A DNA stretch of 64,000 bases from NCBI RefSeq assembly GCF_002355655.1, contig NZ_AP017569.1:2232001-2296000 (forward strand), in the 5' to 3' direction. This document shows, piece by piece, positions 53,291 through 62,244 of this stretch (within the stretch, counting starts at the first letter, position 1; the number at the start of each line of letters is the position of its first letter). The notes beneath the pieces are model-generated. The model saw only the letters and a list, made by a program, of their open reading frames with translations. It had not been told where the DNA came from and searched no databases. Origin of the DNA: Halorubrum trapanicum (GTDB lineage Archaea; Halobacteriota; Halobacteria; Halobacteriales; Haloferacaceae). A program made the position numbers and the translations under genes.

Positions 53291-53329
53291 GGCTCCGGAT
53301 GGGATCGGCGCGCGTTTGAAACGACCGAT

Positions 53330-53614
53330 CTATCGGCCGGCGCTCCCGCCGCTCACGGGCGGGAACAGCGCGAGCTCGTCGCCCGCCTCCAGCGTGGCGT
53401 CGAGCCCCTCGTCGTGGCGGACGCTCCGCCCGTTCCGCAGGACGTTGATGTGGTCCGCGACGGTCCCGTCCTCCATCACCCTGTCACGCAGGTCCGGGTG
53501 CGCGTCCAGCAGCGCGTCGAGCGCGTCGCCGACCGTGTCGCCCGGCTCCGCGTCGACGGTCACGTCGCGGTCGCCCGCGATCTCCGCGAGGTCGGCGAAC
53601 AGCTTCCACTCCAT
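53330..53614 (-). CDS. SAMP1/MoaD-like ubiquitin-fold modifier with extended C-terminus
   Basis: 94 aa beta-grasp protein very like haloarchaeal SAMP1: MEWKLFADLAEIAGDRDVTV, VGDALDALLDAHPDLRDRV, DHINVLRNGRSV, GDELALFPPVSGG. SAMP1 is conjugated to Lys residues and also supplies sulfur as MoaD for molybdopterin. The diGly tail normally ends the protein; here four residues (SAGR) follow before the TAG stop, so processing would be needed to expose Gly-Gly. The codons and stop were checked by hand. mobA and the tungstate transporter elsewhere in the window fit a MoaD role. Confidence 0.9.
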   Translation of the reverse strand: MEWKLFADLAEIAGDRDVTVDAEPGDTVGDALDALLDAHPDLRDRVMEDGTVADHINVLRNGRSVRHDEGLDATLEAGDELALFPPVSGGSAGR

Positions 53615-53636
53615 GGCGGATCCCCGCGCGGCCGAC

Positions 53637-55040
53637 TCAAGAGCGTTGCGTCCCGTCGGAATCGGTTCCCTCGTCGACCTCGGCCTCCGCGCCGAAGTCG
53701 ATTCCCTCGTCCAAGTCGGTTTCCCCGTCGCCGTCGTCGAGTTCGGCGTCGCGTGCGGCCGCGGACGGCGTCTCGGTCCCCCCGGCTTCCGCGCCCGCGT
53801 CGGCCGGCGACGCGGCGGCCGTCTCGAACCGGCGGATCGCGTCCGGCCTACCGACGAGGTACACCAGGTCGCCGGCGCCGAAGGCGTACGCGCGCGGCGG
53901 GATCGGCTGGACGGGCCCCTCTGCCGGGCGGACCGCGGCGACGACGGCCCCGACCTCGCCGACGGTGCTCCCGTCGAGGTCGCTCCCGGCGCCGACTGCG
54001 ACGGAGGCCATCGTCTCGTCGGCGGTGCGCAGCAGGGAGGCGAACTCGCGGTCGGCCTGCGGCTCCGCGGGGAGGGTCACGAGCCGGTAGCCGCCCTCGT
54101 CGGTCAGCCGTTCGGCGTCCGACTCGTCGAGCGCGACGGTGACGGCGTCGCCGGCGACGCCGCGAAGCTCGCCGGTCGCGACGCGCTTCGGCTCCGGGTC
54201 GTCGCGCCACAGCTGGACCGTGTCGCCGACGGTGGCGTTGTTCGGGGGGTCCGCCGACACCGCGACCGCCGCCGACCCCGGCGCGAGCGTCGGGCCGAGC
54301 CCCGCGGCCCGGGAGCCGACCGCGAAGTACTCGACGGTCCCGTCGGCGTCGAGGTCGACGTCGACGTAGCCGACGCCGTACTCGTCTTTGAGCCGGGTAA
54401 CGAGTCGGTCGCGGAGCTCCGCCGCCGAGAGCTTTCGCGGGAACAGCAGGGTCGTCTCCGCGAGCTCCGTCTTCTTCTCCGGCGAGACGGGGTCGTACGT
54501 GTCCATGTCGGCGATCTCGTCGGCCGGCGGGAGCGTCACCGCGGTGAACCGGCCGACCGCGCGCACGACCCCGCTCAGCTCTCCCTCGAGCTGCTTGGCG
54601 CCGGAGAGCGCGAACACGTCGACCGCGAGGCGGTCGCCCGCGTACCGGCCGACGGGAGCGATCACCGCCGCGACGCCGAGCGAGACGAGGTTGAAGAACA
54701 CGCTCTCGGGCGCGAGGAGGGCCGGGTTGTCCCCCACGGCGACCGACCCCAGCGAGGTCGTGTTGAGGTATAAGGCGACGACCGAGACGCCGATCAGGCC
54801 GGTCACTCCCTCCGGGATCTCCGTGCGGAAGTACCAGCGGTACGCGAGCGCCGCGCCCGCGGCCACGAGCGCGACCACGACCGCGAACGTGACGAGCGTG
54901 ACCGCCGCCTGTCGCGGCCGCGCGAACCCCACGTCGACGGCGGCGACGGCGAGGCCGCTCGCGACGAGGCCGAGGTCGACGGCGCCGACAATCGCGGTGA
55001 CCGCCCCCGGGCCCGCGATGGCGCCGAGCGCGAGCGTCAC
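53637..55040 (-). CDS. Membrane protein with TrkA-C/RCK-like regulatory domains (second of pair)
   Basis: 467 aa from a GTG that overlaps the preceding stop (GTGA). Four N-terminal hydrophobic segments (to about residue 140; AVTLVTFAVVVALVAAGAAL), then a linker with MDTYDPVSPEKKTELAETTL, a conserved paralogue segment also present in its neighbour, and a soluble part with two TrkA-C-like folds (about 330-440; SVAVGAGSDLDGSTVGEVGA and AGDLVYLVGRPDAIRRFETA). The acidic tail is disordered. There is no K+ selectivity filter. It probably gates or regulates transport with its neighbours. Confidence 0.75.
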   Translation of the reverse strand: MTLALGAIAGPGAVTAIVGAVDLGLVASGLAVAAVDVGFARPRQAAVTLVTFAVVVALVAAGAALAYRWYFRTEIPEGVTGLIGVSVVALYLNTTSLGSVAVGDNPALLAPESVFFNLVSLGVAAVIAPVGRYAGDRLAVDVFALSGAKQLEGELSGVVRAVGRFTAVTLPPADEIADMDTYDPVSPEKKTELAETTLLFPRKLSAAELRDRLVTRLKDEYGVGYVDVDLDADGTVEYFAVGSRAAGLGPTLAPGSAAVAVSADPPNNATVGDTVQLWRDDPEPKRVATGELRGVAGDAVTVALDESDAERLTDEGGYRLVTLPAEPQADREFASLLRTADETMASVAVGAGSDLDGSTVGEVGAVVAAVRPAEGPVQPIPPRAYAFGAGDLVYLVGRPDAIRRFETAAASPADAGAEAGGTETPSAAARDAELDDGDGETDLDEGIDFGAEAEVDEGTDSDGTQRS

Positions 55041-56305
55041 GCGGCCACCTCCGCGAAGCGGTCGAGCGCGTCGCGGCTCCCGACGACGAACAGGTCGTCG
55101 CCCGCCGACAGCGCCTGCGAGCCGTCGGGCGCGATCGTCCACGACTCGTGGCGGGCGGCGAGGACGGCCACGTCGTACGCCTCGCGGACCTCGGCTTCGC
55201 CGATCGTGTGACCGTCCAGCGGCCCGCCGGCGGCGACCGTGACCCTCCGGAACCGCTTCCCCGCCCGGCGCAGCAGGGCCGTGAGCTCGTACTCGCGGCG
55301 GGTGCCCCGCGACAGCACCAGCACGCGACCGCGGTCGGCGCGGAGGAGCGCCGCCGCCTCGGAGCGGTCGAGCGCGAGCGTCACGCGCCCCTCGCCGCCG
55401 GTCGTGGTCGGGGCGGTCGCCGCCGGCGGAGGGGAGACGGCGCCCTCGCCGCCGTCGGTCCGAGCGTCGTCGTCGGGGTCCGGGTCCTCGCCCGCGGGGG
55501 GAGCGGGCTTCGACGCTGCCCCCGCCCCCGGCTCCGGCTTCCCGCCCGACCGGGCGGCGATGACGGCGCCCTCGGCGTCGAGGTCGGGCGTGATCACGCG
55601 GACGACGTCGCCCCGGGCGATGCCGGTCGGGACCAGCGCCGACACCGACACCGCGCGCTTCCCGGCGGGCACGCGCTTCGAGAGCGCTCCGGTCGGCGGC
55701 GCGGCGGCCACGGTGGCGCGCGCCTTCTCGTCGATCCGAACCGCCACGTCGGCGAGGTCGAGCTCCGTCTGGAGCCGCTCCGCGAACCGGTCTTCGAGCT
55801 CCGCGAGTGGGAGGTCGGCGGGGAACGTCCAGTCGCCGTCGAGTATCGCGCGGCGCGTGTCGGCCGGCAGCGGCGGGTACCCCTCCATGTCGTTCACCTC
55901 GCCGGCGACCTCGACGGAGACCCGTCCCCGACCGCCGACGAGCTCGATCACGTCCGTCGAGAGCGTCCGGTCCCGGAGCTGCTTGAGCGAGATGCGCTTC
56001 GGGACGCTGGCGCCGAGCCGGTCCCCCTGCGCGTGGGCGTACATGGAGAGCATCAACACCACGACGATCGCCGTGAGGATCGCCGGCGCGCGCTCCGACG
56101 ACCGGATCGTCTCGTCGTTGAGCGCGAGCAGCCCGCCGTTGATCCCGGCGATCGCGAGCGACAGCACGACGACCCCGAGCCCGGGGATCGTCACGTCCGT
56201 CACGTACTTGAACACGAACCCGAGGGTCCCGGCCACCAGCGCGGGGACGATCCCGGTGATAACGCCGAGGTAGATCCCGAAGGCGATCTCGACGGGCAGC
56301 GACAT
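55037..56305 (-). CDS. Membrane protein with TrkA-C/RCK-like regulatory domains (first of pair)
   Basis: 422 aa, same layout as the downstream gene: three to four N-terminal helices (GIYLGVITGIVPALVAGTLG, LSLAIAGINGGLLAL, APAILTAIVVVLMLSMYAHA), the paralogue segment VNDMEGYPPLPADTRRAILD, and a C-terminal TrkA-C-like domain (GGPLDGHTIGEAEVREAYDV, DDLFVVGSRDALDRFAEV). Residues 250-300 are a Pro/Asp/Gly-rich linker. The two genes overlap by 4 nt and are transcribed away from the K+ channel gene at 56457. The pair is known in haloarchaea as TrkA-C-domain proteins without proven function. Confidence 0.78.
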   Translation of the reverse strand: MSLPVEIAFGIYLGVITGIVPALVAGTLGFVFKYVTDVTIPGLGVVVLSLAIAGINGGLLALNDETIRSSERAPAILTAIVVVLMLSMYAHAQGDRLGASVPKRISLKQLRDRTLSTDVIELVGGRGRVSVEVAGEVNDMEGYPPLPADTRRAILDGDWTFPADLPLAELEDRFAERLQTELDLADVAVRIDEKARATVAAAPPTGALSKRVPAGKRAVSVSALVPTGIARGDVVRVITPDLDAEGAVIAARSGGKPEPGAGAASKPAPPAGEDPDPDDDARTDGGEGAVSPPPAATAPTTTGGEGRVTLALDRSEAAALLRADRGRVLVLSRGTRREYELTALLRRAGKRFRRVTVAAGGPLDGHTIGEAEVREAYDVAVLAARHESWTIAPDGSQALSAGDDLFVVGSRDALDRFAEVAA

Positions 56306-56456
56306 ACGCCCCTCAACCGGCGGGGCGGTTAAACGTGTGTCGGCGCGGATCGCGTCGCGGGAGTCGCGGCGCGGTGGTCGCGGCGCCGACGCCGTGGAGG
56401 ACGCCGGACTCGCTCGCCCTCGCGGGGTTTAAGTTCGGTCTCGGCGACGCGGGGGT

Positions 56457-57632
56457 ATGGAGCTGACCCGGGACTGGGTGACCGTCCGAGCGTCGATCCT
56501 GTTGACGTTCGCGGTCGCGGTGCTGTCGATCCTCGCCGGGCTCGCCCAGATCGGCGGGCTCGGCGTCTCCGGGCCGCTCGCCCCGCTGGTCCCCGACTTT
56601 GTCCGACAGACCGTCGGGTTCACGGGGACGATCACGGGGTTCTCGATGCTCGGGAGCGGCTTCGCGCTGAAGAACGGCTACCGCGTCGGCTGGTACTCCA
56701 CGGCGGTGTTGCTCCCGCTGACCGCGATTCAGGGGCTGATGCAGGCGTCGGTCCTCTCGTTTCCGCTGGTGGCGCTGTCCGTCCTGTCGCTGCCCGCCCT
56801 CCTCTACAACCGCGGGCGGTTCGACCGGAAATTCTCCCCGTCGCCGACCCAGCTCGCCGCGGGCGCGGCGCTCGTGACCGCCCTCTCGTACGGGACGGTC
56901 GGCACGTACGCGCTCCGCGACCAGTTCAGGGACGTCGAAACGATCGTCGACGCGTTCTACTTCACCGTCGTCACCGCCTCCACGGTCGGCTACGGGGACA
57001 TCACCCCGGAGGCCGGCGCCGCCGCCGACATCGCGCAGCTGTTCGTGCTCTCCTCGCTCGTGATGAACGTCGCCGCCTTCGCGGTGGCGCTCGGGGTCCT
57101 CCTCACGCCCGCCATCGAGGCGCAGCTCTCCAAGGCGCTCGGAAAGATGACAGACAGACAGATCGACCTCCTCGACGACCACGTCCTCGTCTTAGGCTAC
57201 GGGGACCTGACGGAACCGATTCTCGAAGAGCTCGCCGCCCGCGAGGGCGTCGAGTACGCCGTCGTGACGCCCGACGAGACCGCCGCGAGGCGGCTCGCGG
57301 AGCGCGACATCCCGGTGTTCACGGCGGACCCCAGCGACGTCGACCCGCTCGAACGGGTGAACCTCGACGGCGCCCGCGCGGTCGTCGCCGCGACCGAGGA
57401 CGACGCGCGCGACGCGCTCGCCATCCTCACCGCCCGCCAGCTCAACCCGGACGTGCGGATCGTCGCGGCGGTGACCCAGCGAGAGAACGTCGACAAGCTC
57501 CGCCGCGCCGGCGCCGATCAGGTGATCTCGCCGTCGACGCTCGGCGGGCACATCCTCGTCGACTGCGCGTTCGGCGCCGACAGCAAGGAGGCGACCGAGG
57601 GAATCTTAGACGACGTCGACCTCGACGACTGA
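56457..57632 (+). CDS. Potassium channel with RCK/TrkA-N domain
   Basis: 391 aa. Four N-terminal helices, then a pore unit with the filter FYFTVVTASTVGYGDITPEA (TVGYGD). The RCK domain starts HVLVLGYGDLTEPILEELAA, a Rossmann fold with GYGDLT in place of the usual GxGxxG, then VEYAVVTPDETAARRLAERD and AVVAATEDDARDALAILTAR. It conducts K+ inward or outward under ligand control (NAD(H), nucleotide or Ca2+). It lies divergent from the two TrkA-C genes, 151 nt apart, forming a K+ cluster. Confidence 0.9.
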   Translation: MELTRDWVTVRASILLTFAVAVLSILAGLAQIGGLGVSGPLAPLVPDFVRQTVGFTGTITGFSMLGSGFALKNGYRVGWYSTAVLLPLTAIQGLMQASVLSFPLVALSVLSLPALLYNRGRFDRKFSPSPTQLAAGAALVTALSYGTVGTYALRDQFRDVETIVDAFYFTVVTASTVGYGDITPEAGAAADIAQLFVLSSLVMNVAAFAVALGVLLTPAIEAQLSKALGKMTDRQIDLLDDHVLVLGYGDLTEPILEELAAREGVEYAVVTPDETAARRLAERDIPVFTADPSDVDPLERVNLDGARAVVAATEDDARDALAILTARQLNPDVRIVAAVTQRENVDKLRRAGADQVISPSTLGGHILVDCAFGADSKEATEGILDDVDLDD

Positions 57633-57683
57633 ACGACGACGGCGCGTCGACCGGCCGCAACGCGCCACCCTGCCGCCGACCGC

Positions 57684-58319
57684 TCAGCGGCTCTGCCGTC
57701 CCTTCGTCTGCCGGTAGTCGCGGCTCAACACGTTCTCGCGCATGTGATCGCGGAAGGCGTCGGCCTCGTCGTCGCTCATCTCCGCCGGCTCCTTCATCGG
57801 CACCAGCTCGAACCCGCGCCCGCGGATCGTCGTCGCGTGTTCGGCGTCGACGTCGAAGGAGTCCGGCCGGCGCGTCGTGTACTCGACGGCCAGCTCCCGG
57901 AGGGGTCGCTCGCCGACCGGCACGATGATCTGCGGGTTGATCATCCGGATCTCCGCGTTGAGGAACGGCTCGCAGGTGTCGACCTCGCGGTCCGTCGGGT
58001 CGCGATCCGGGTGTCGACAGCGCGTCAGGTTCGTGAAAAAGATGTTCTGGACGTCCGGCTCCGCGGCGTCCGGTTCCGAGCGGACGAAGCCGAGGTCACC
58101 GAATATCGACTGGACGCGCTCGCCGCCCCCCTCGCCCGTAAAGGGAACGCCGTTGCGCTCGGCGGCCGCCGTCGGCGCCGTCCCGACCACGAGGAACTCG
58201 GCGCCGACGTCGCCGTAGCCGTGAACGACGCGGTCGCGGGCGCCGCACAGCTCGTCGCAGTTCTCGCAGTCGGCGTCCATCGCGAACGGGTTCTCGAACT
58301 CCGTCTGGTTCGCGTCCAC
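57684..58319 (-). CDS. Uracil-DNA glycosylase superfamily protein (family 4-like)
   Basis: 211 aa. A Cys cluster at the N-terminus (DADCENCDELCGARDRVVHG) and a later CRHPDRD...DTCEPF would bind a 4Fe-4S centre as in family 4 UDG. The active-site loop is VVGTAPTAAAERNGVPFTGE against the canonical GEAPG-x-x-ED-x-x-GxPFVG, so the acidic catalytic residues are altered, and the HPS/HPA motif near the C-terminus is replaced by VPMKEP. NIFFTNLTRCR and NPQIIVPVGERPLREL are well kept. It may excise uracil, act on another lesion, or be inactive. Confidence 0.75.
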   Translation of the reverse strand: MDANQTEFENPFAMDADCENCDELCGARDRVVHGYGDVGAEFLVVGTAPTAAAERNGVPFTGEGGGERVQSIFGDLGFVRSEPDAAEPDVQNIFFTNLTRCRHPDRDPTDREVDTCEPFLNAEIRMINPQIIVPVGERPLRELAVEYTTRRPDSFDVDAEHATTIRGRGFELVPMKEPAEMSDDEADAFRDHMRENVLSRDYRQTKGRQSR

Positions 58320-58403
58320 GGTCGGAGTGGGCGCTGTGGGCCCCTAAACGCTCCGGCGCGAGGCGGGTCTCCCCGCCGACCCCGCGTCGAGAAAACGGCC
58401 GCG

Positions 58404-58631
58404 TCAGTTCGGCACGTAACAGTCGCCGTCGCAGTCGACGAGCCCCTCGCTCCGGAGGGTCTTCAGGATGCTGTACAGGGAGAGTTTCTTCATCCCGAGC
58501 GACTCGCCCATCTCCGAGACCGTGGCGTCGCCGTTCGTGGTCAGGTAGAGGTACACGAGCTTGGCGCGGGGCGACTGGAGCTCCCGGGGGAGCGCCGGGG
58601 CCGTCGCGGACGCGGTTTCGGCTTCTAACAT
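58404..58631 (-). CDS. Small winged-HTH protein (TrmB-like DNA-binding domain)
   Basis: 75 aa. One winged helix: SPRAKLVYLYLTTNGDATVS, then EMGESLGMKKLSLYSILKTL and RSEGLVDCDGDCYVPN with two Cys in the wing. No effector domain. A TTTATTATC box 27-34 nt upstream (58657-58665) supports the ATG at 58631 and a leaderless mRNA. It sits between the UDG-like gene and sdhA on the same strand; the spacer to sdhA (58632-58921) is AT-rich near the promoter and otherwise shows nothing. A role in controlling sdhA is only a guess from position. Confidence 0.75.
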   Translation of the reverse strand: MLEAETASATAPALPRELQSPRAKLVYLYLTTNGDATVSEMGESLGMKKLSLYSILKTLRSEGLVDCDGDCYVPN

Positions 58632-58921
58632 CTTGTCCGATTCGTTGAGTTCGACGATAATAAACCCCCATTTCAACAATCGTCGAAACTCTAGAAGGCG
58701 CTCGAAAGCGCTTGCCTCCGGCGAAAACGGCACATTCGAACGAAGCACGTCGATCGACGAACGCTCAATCGACGAATATCGACGCCAGATTTCGATCGTC
58801 GACGGATAGCAAACCGTGAACGATCCGGATCGATCGGGCGAGGCGCGGGGGTCCGCGACGGCGCCCGGCGAGGTCCGCGCGGGACCCCCGCGTCGCGAGC
58901 GGCCGAACGTCGGCGGCCGGC

Positions 58922-60751
58922 TCAGTACGAGCGGCTCTTCGGTTCGTACGTCTTGTTCTCGCCCTCGAGGACGACCGGCTTGTACCACAGCTCCGGCTCG
59001 CCGTCGTTCCACGAGATGAGCGTGTGCTTCAGCCAGTCCTCGTCTTTGCGCTCCTGGTGTTCCTTGCGCCAGTGGGCGCCTCGGAACTCCTCGCGGGCGA
59101 GCGCGCCCATCGTGAGCGCCTCGGCGATGTCGAGGATGTTCCGCGTCTCGATCGTGTGGATGAGGTCGGTGTTGAACGTCCGCGACGGGTCCGACACCGC
59201 GACGTCCTTGTACGCCTCGCGGGCCTCGCGGAGGTCTTCGAGCGTCTCCTCCAGCCGGCCCTCCTCGCGGAACACGTTGACGTTCGCCGTCATCGTCTCC
59301 TGGACCGCGGAGCGGATCTCCGCGTGGTTGCGGCCCTTCCGCGAGAGCAGTTCGTCGACGCGGTCCTGCGTCCGGTCGACGGCGCCCCCGACGACGCTCT
59401 CGGCGTCGGTCGCCACCGCGCCGCCGTCGGCCGCGGCGGGGTCCGAGCCGTCCGTCTCGCCGACCTCGACGCCGAACTCGTAGTCGGCCGGCTCCCAGTC
59501 GCTGGACCGGCCGGTCGTGACCTCGGCCTCGCCCATCTCCTCGCCGGCGGCGTGGCGCCCGGCGCGCTTGCCGAAGACGATGAGCTCCGGGAGCGCGTTC
59601 CCGCCGAGGCGGTTCGCGCCGTGGACGGAGGCGCAGGCGCACTCGCCGGCGGCGTACAGCCCGTCGATGACGGTCTCGCCGAACTCGTTCGTCTCGATGC
59701 CGCCCATCGCGTAGTGCTGGCCGGGCTTGACCGGCATCGGCTCCGTGAGCCCGTCGGCGCCCTCGAAGTCCTCCGCGAGGTGGAGGATGTTCTCCAGCCG
59801 GTCGAGGATGCGCTCCTCGCCGAGGTGGCGCATGTCGAGGTGGACGTACTCGTCCTCGATGCCGCGCCCCTCGTTGACCTCGGTGAGCTCGGCGCGGGAG
59901 ACGACGTCGCGGGAGGCGAGCTCGCCGTCGTTGTTCGCGTAGCCGTGTTCGAACATGAACCGCTCGCCGTCCTCGTTGTAGAGGATTCCGCCCTCGCCGC
60001 GGACGCCCTCGGAGATGAGGACGCCGGTCGACGGCAGCGTCGTCGGGTGGAACTGGATGAACTCCATGTCCTCCATCGGGACGCCCGCGCGGTACGCCAT
60101 CGCGACGCCGTCGCCGGTGTTCGCCACCGCGTTGGTGGTGTGGTCGAACACCTGCCCCATCCCGCCGGTCGCGAGGATGACGCCGTCCCTGGCGCGGAAG
60201 CCGCTAATTTCGCCGCTCTGGATGTCGTACCCGACCACGCCGTGGCAGGTCCGCTCCGCGGGGTCGTCCTCGTCGGTGACGGCCAGATCCATCACGTGCC
60301 ACTCGTCGTACACCGTGATTCCCCGTTTGACCACCTGCTCGTACATCGTGTGGAGCATCTGGTGGCCGGTCTCGGCGCCCGCGTACGTCGTGCGCGGGAA
60401 CGAGAGGCCGCCGAACGGCCGCTGAGAGACGCGCCCGTCGTCCTCGCGGGAGAACGGCATCCCCCAGTGTTCGAGGCGGATGACCTCCTCGGGGCTCTCC
60501 TGACAGAGCGCCTCGACCGCCGGCGCGTCGCCGAGGTAGTCGGACCCCTTCATCGTGTCGTACGCGTGGTCCTCCCAGGAGTCGGCGTCGCGCAGCGCCG
60601 CGTTGATCCCGCCCTCCGCCGCGCCCGTGTGCGACCGGACGGGGTGGAGCTTCGACACCATCGCCACGTCCGCGCCCGCTTCCTGTGCCGCGATCGCCGC
60701 CCGGAGTCCCGCCCCGCCGGCCCCGACGACGACGACGTCGTGTTCGTGCAT
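58922..60751 (-). CDS. sdhA: Succinate dehydrogenase flavoprotein subunit
   Basis: 609 aa. FAD-binding Rossmann motif DVVVVGAGGAGLRAAIAAQE; the flavin-linking His region KLHPVRSHTGAAEGGINAAL; substrate motif FIQFHPTTLPSTGVLISEGV, then VRGEGGILYNEDGERFM. C-terminal HWRKEHQERKDEDWLKHTL is also conserved. It oxidises succinate to fumarate in the TCA cycle and passes electrons to SdhB. In haloarchaea it normally follows sdhB in an sdhCDBA operon; here a 2.2-kb insertion with an opposing integrase gene separates them, so sdhA may depend on a new promoter. Confidence 0.96.
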   Translation of the reverse strand: MHEHDVVVVGAGGAGLRAAIAAQEAGADVAMVSKLHPVRSHTGAAEGGINAALRDADSWEDHAYDTMKGSDYLGDAPAVEALCQESPEEVIRLEHWGMPFSREDDGRVSQRPFGGLSFPRTTYAGAETGHQMLHTMYEQVVKRGITVYDEWHVMDLAVTDEDDPAERTCHGVVGYDIQSGEISGFRARDGVILATGGMGQVFDHTTNAVANTGDGVAMAYRAGVPMEDMEFIQFHPTTLPSTGVLISEGVRGEGGILYNEDGERFMFEHGYANNDGELASRDVVSRAELTEVNEGRGIEDEYVHLDMRHLGEERILDRLENILHLAEDFEGADGLTEPMPVKPGQHYAMGGIETNEFGETVIDGLYAAGECACASVHGANRLGGNALPELIVFGKRAGRHAAGEEMGEAEVTTGRSSDWEPADYEFGVEVGETDGSDPAAADGGAVATDAESVVGGAVDRTQDRVDELLSRKGRNHAEIRSAVQETMTANVNVFREEGRLEETLEDLREAREAYKDVAVSDPSRTFNTDLIHTIETRNILDIAEALTMGALAREEFRGAHWRKEHQERKDEDWLKHTLISWNDGEPELWYKPVVLEGENKTYEPKSRSY

Positions 60752-60804
60752 TGTTGGTATGTAATTTCGTAGGTTCCGGAGTCCCTTGATACTGTCTGTC
60801 GGGA

Positions 60805-60843
60805 TTACCAGAACTTCAGGCTTTGTTTGATGTAACTGAGCAT
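60805..60843 (-). other. Duplicated sdhB tail (candidate attachment site, sdhA side)
   Basis: Reading the minus strand, 60843-60805 encodes MLSYIKQSLKFW then TAA. The last four codons (CTG AAG TTC TGG) repeat the C-terminal LKFW of SdhB in host-like codons, while the sdhB copy uses CTG AAA TTT TGG TGA. Over 21 nt (60808-60828 against 62962-62982) 16 positions match. This looks like the original sdhB end, pushed away by insertion. Confidence 0.55.
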
Positions 60844-60848
60844 AACCT

Positions 60849-60858
60849 TCTACTTAAT
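60849..60858 (+). promoter_or_regulatory. Probable TATA box of the integrase gene
   Basis: TACTTAATCG is centred about 24 nt before the integrase ATG at 60877, the distance expected for a leaderless haloarchaeal transcript. Confidence 0.45.
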
Positions 60859-60876
60859 CGGGGATGACTCGCCTCT

Positions 60877-62178
60877 ATGGTTCGAGGAGACGATCCCGAT
60901 CATAAGTTGCGAAAAGAAAAGGACCGTATTAGGGATTGCGGCTCACTCTCTGACGATGGGAAAGAGGCTGCCCTGGAATTTCTCCGAGCCTTCGATCCTG
61001 AGGATATTGAATTCTCATATCAAGACGAGAACGGAGAGACGGAGACACTATCACACAATTCGCTTGAGGGATACGGTCGCAGTATTCGGCTCATCGCTAA
61101 AGAGTCGGAAGTAGACCTGTTAGACCATACTGTCGAATCACTCACCGACGTTTTCAACGAGTGGTTTGGGGACTTAGCCGTCGAGACCGTGCGACAGCGA
61201 CAGGCTGCCGCAATCAAATTCTACCGCTATCACGAGACGGCTGTCGATCCTGACGCAATCTCGCTGAAACAACGAGAGAATAACGGTGGGGCGGTGGATG
61301 AACACGATATGTTCACAGCAGACGATATTGACGCAATCCGTGGTGCGTGCGATAACGCCCGTGATAGGTGCCTGATTGAATTGCTACTGTACACAGGCCA
61401 GCGTATCCGTGCGATTCAGACACTCCGAATCAAAGACGTCGACCTCGAAAGTGGACATTACTACCTCAATACCGACGCAGACGGTTTGAAAGGCGCGGAA
61501 GCTGTTGGTCAAAAGCGCCCACTTCTTGGCGCCGAAAACGCCGTCCGAGACTGGCTTGAGAAACACCCGACTGGCGACCGCGACGACTACCTCATTACAG
61601 CTCTGCCATCTGCGAGAAACATCAGCGGAGAAGGTGACTATCTCTCAACACCTGCCATCCACAGCCGTCTGAGTAAGATTGTCGAGGAAGCAGGTGTCGA
61701 CAAGCCAGCGAACGCACACAATTTCCGACATTACTTCGTGACTAACGCAGTTCGGGAGTTTGATCTTGATCAGTCCCACATTAAGCACCTTATTGGTCAC
61801 AAGAAGGATTCAGTCGTGATGGAGACGACGTATCAACATCTGACCGACGAGGACCACATCAGAGCAGCACGTGAGGCTACCGACGCGGGCCGCGAGCCAG
61901 AACCGAAGGGAGGGAGTTTAACTCCTGAGACGTGTCCAACCTGCTCCGAACCGCTACCAAACGCAGCAAAAGCATGCCCCAGTTGTGGGATGGTGTTTAC
62001 CCCCGATGCCAAGTCTGTAAAAGACTCTGTCGAAGAGACAGTCCACGAAGGAGCAAAACAGGCAACAACAGACGCCGAGCGCGAAGCGATTGACGCCGTT
62101 CGTGAACATATCGAGGAGAACCCTGAGATCGTCGCGGAGAACCCCGAATTGATCAAGCAACTGTTAGGAGACGAGTAA
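60877..62178 (+). CDS. Tyrosine recombinase (site-specific integrase) with C-terminal zinc ribbon
   Basis: 433 aa. The N-terminal SAM-like core-binding domain spans about 20-125 (SLEGYGRSIRLIAKES, RQRQAAAIKFYRYHETAVDP). The catalytic domain has Arg in LLYTGQRIRAIQTL, His-x-x-Arg in NAHNFRHYFVTNAV, His in IKHLIGHKKDS and the Tyr nucleophile in TTYQHLTDED. A zinc ribbon follows (ETCPTCSEPL, KACPSCGMVF), then a helical acidic tail. It would integrate and excise the small element around it. The gene is AT-rich and transcribed against sdhA and sdhB. Confidence 0.93.
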   Translation: MVRGDDPDHKLRKEKDRIRDCGSLSDDGKEAALEFLRAFDPEDIEFSYQDENGETETLSHNSLEGYGRSIRLIAKESEVDLLDHTVESLTDVFNEWFGDLAVETVRQRQAAAIKFYRYHETAVDPDAISLKQRENNGGAVDEHDMFTADDIDAIRGACDNARDRCLIELLLYTGQRIRAIQTLRIKDVDLESGHYYLNTDADGLKGAEAVGQKRPLLGAENAVRDWLEKHPTGDRDDYLITALPSARNISGEGDYLSTPAIHSRLSKIVEEAGVDKPANAHNFRHYFVTNAVREFDLDQSHIKHLIGHKKDSVVMETTYQHLTDEDHIRAAREATDAGREPEPKGGSLTPETCPTCSEPLPNAAKACPSCGMVFTPDAKSVKDSVEETVHEGAKQATTDAEREAIDAVREHIEENPEIVAENPELIKQLLGDE

Positions 62179-62244
62179 CGGCCGCGGGGAAAATCCCCTC
62201 CCAATAGTGGCTCCCGTAGTGTCCGTCGCCCGTCGCGAAAGCCC

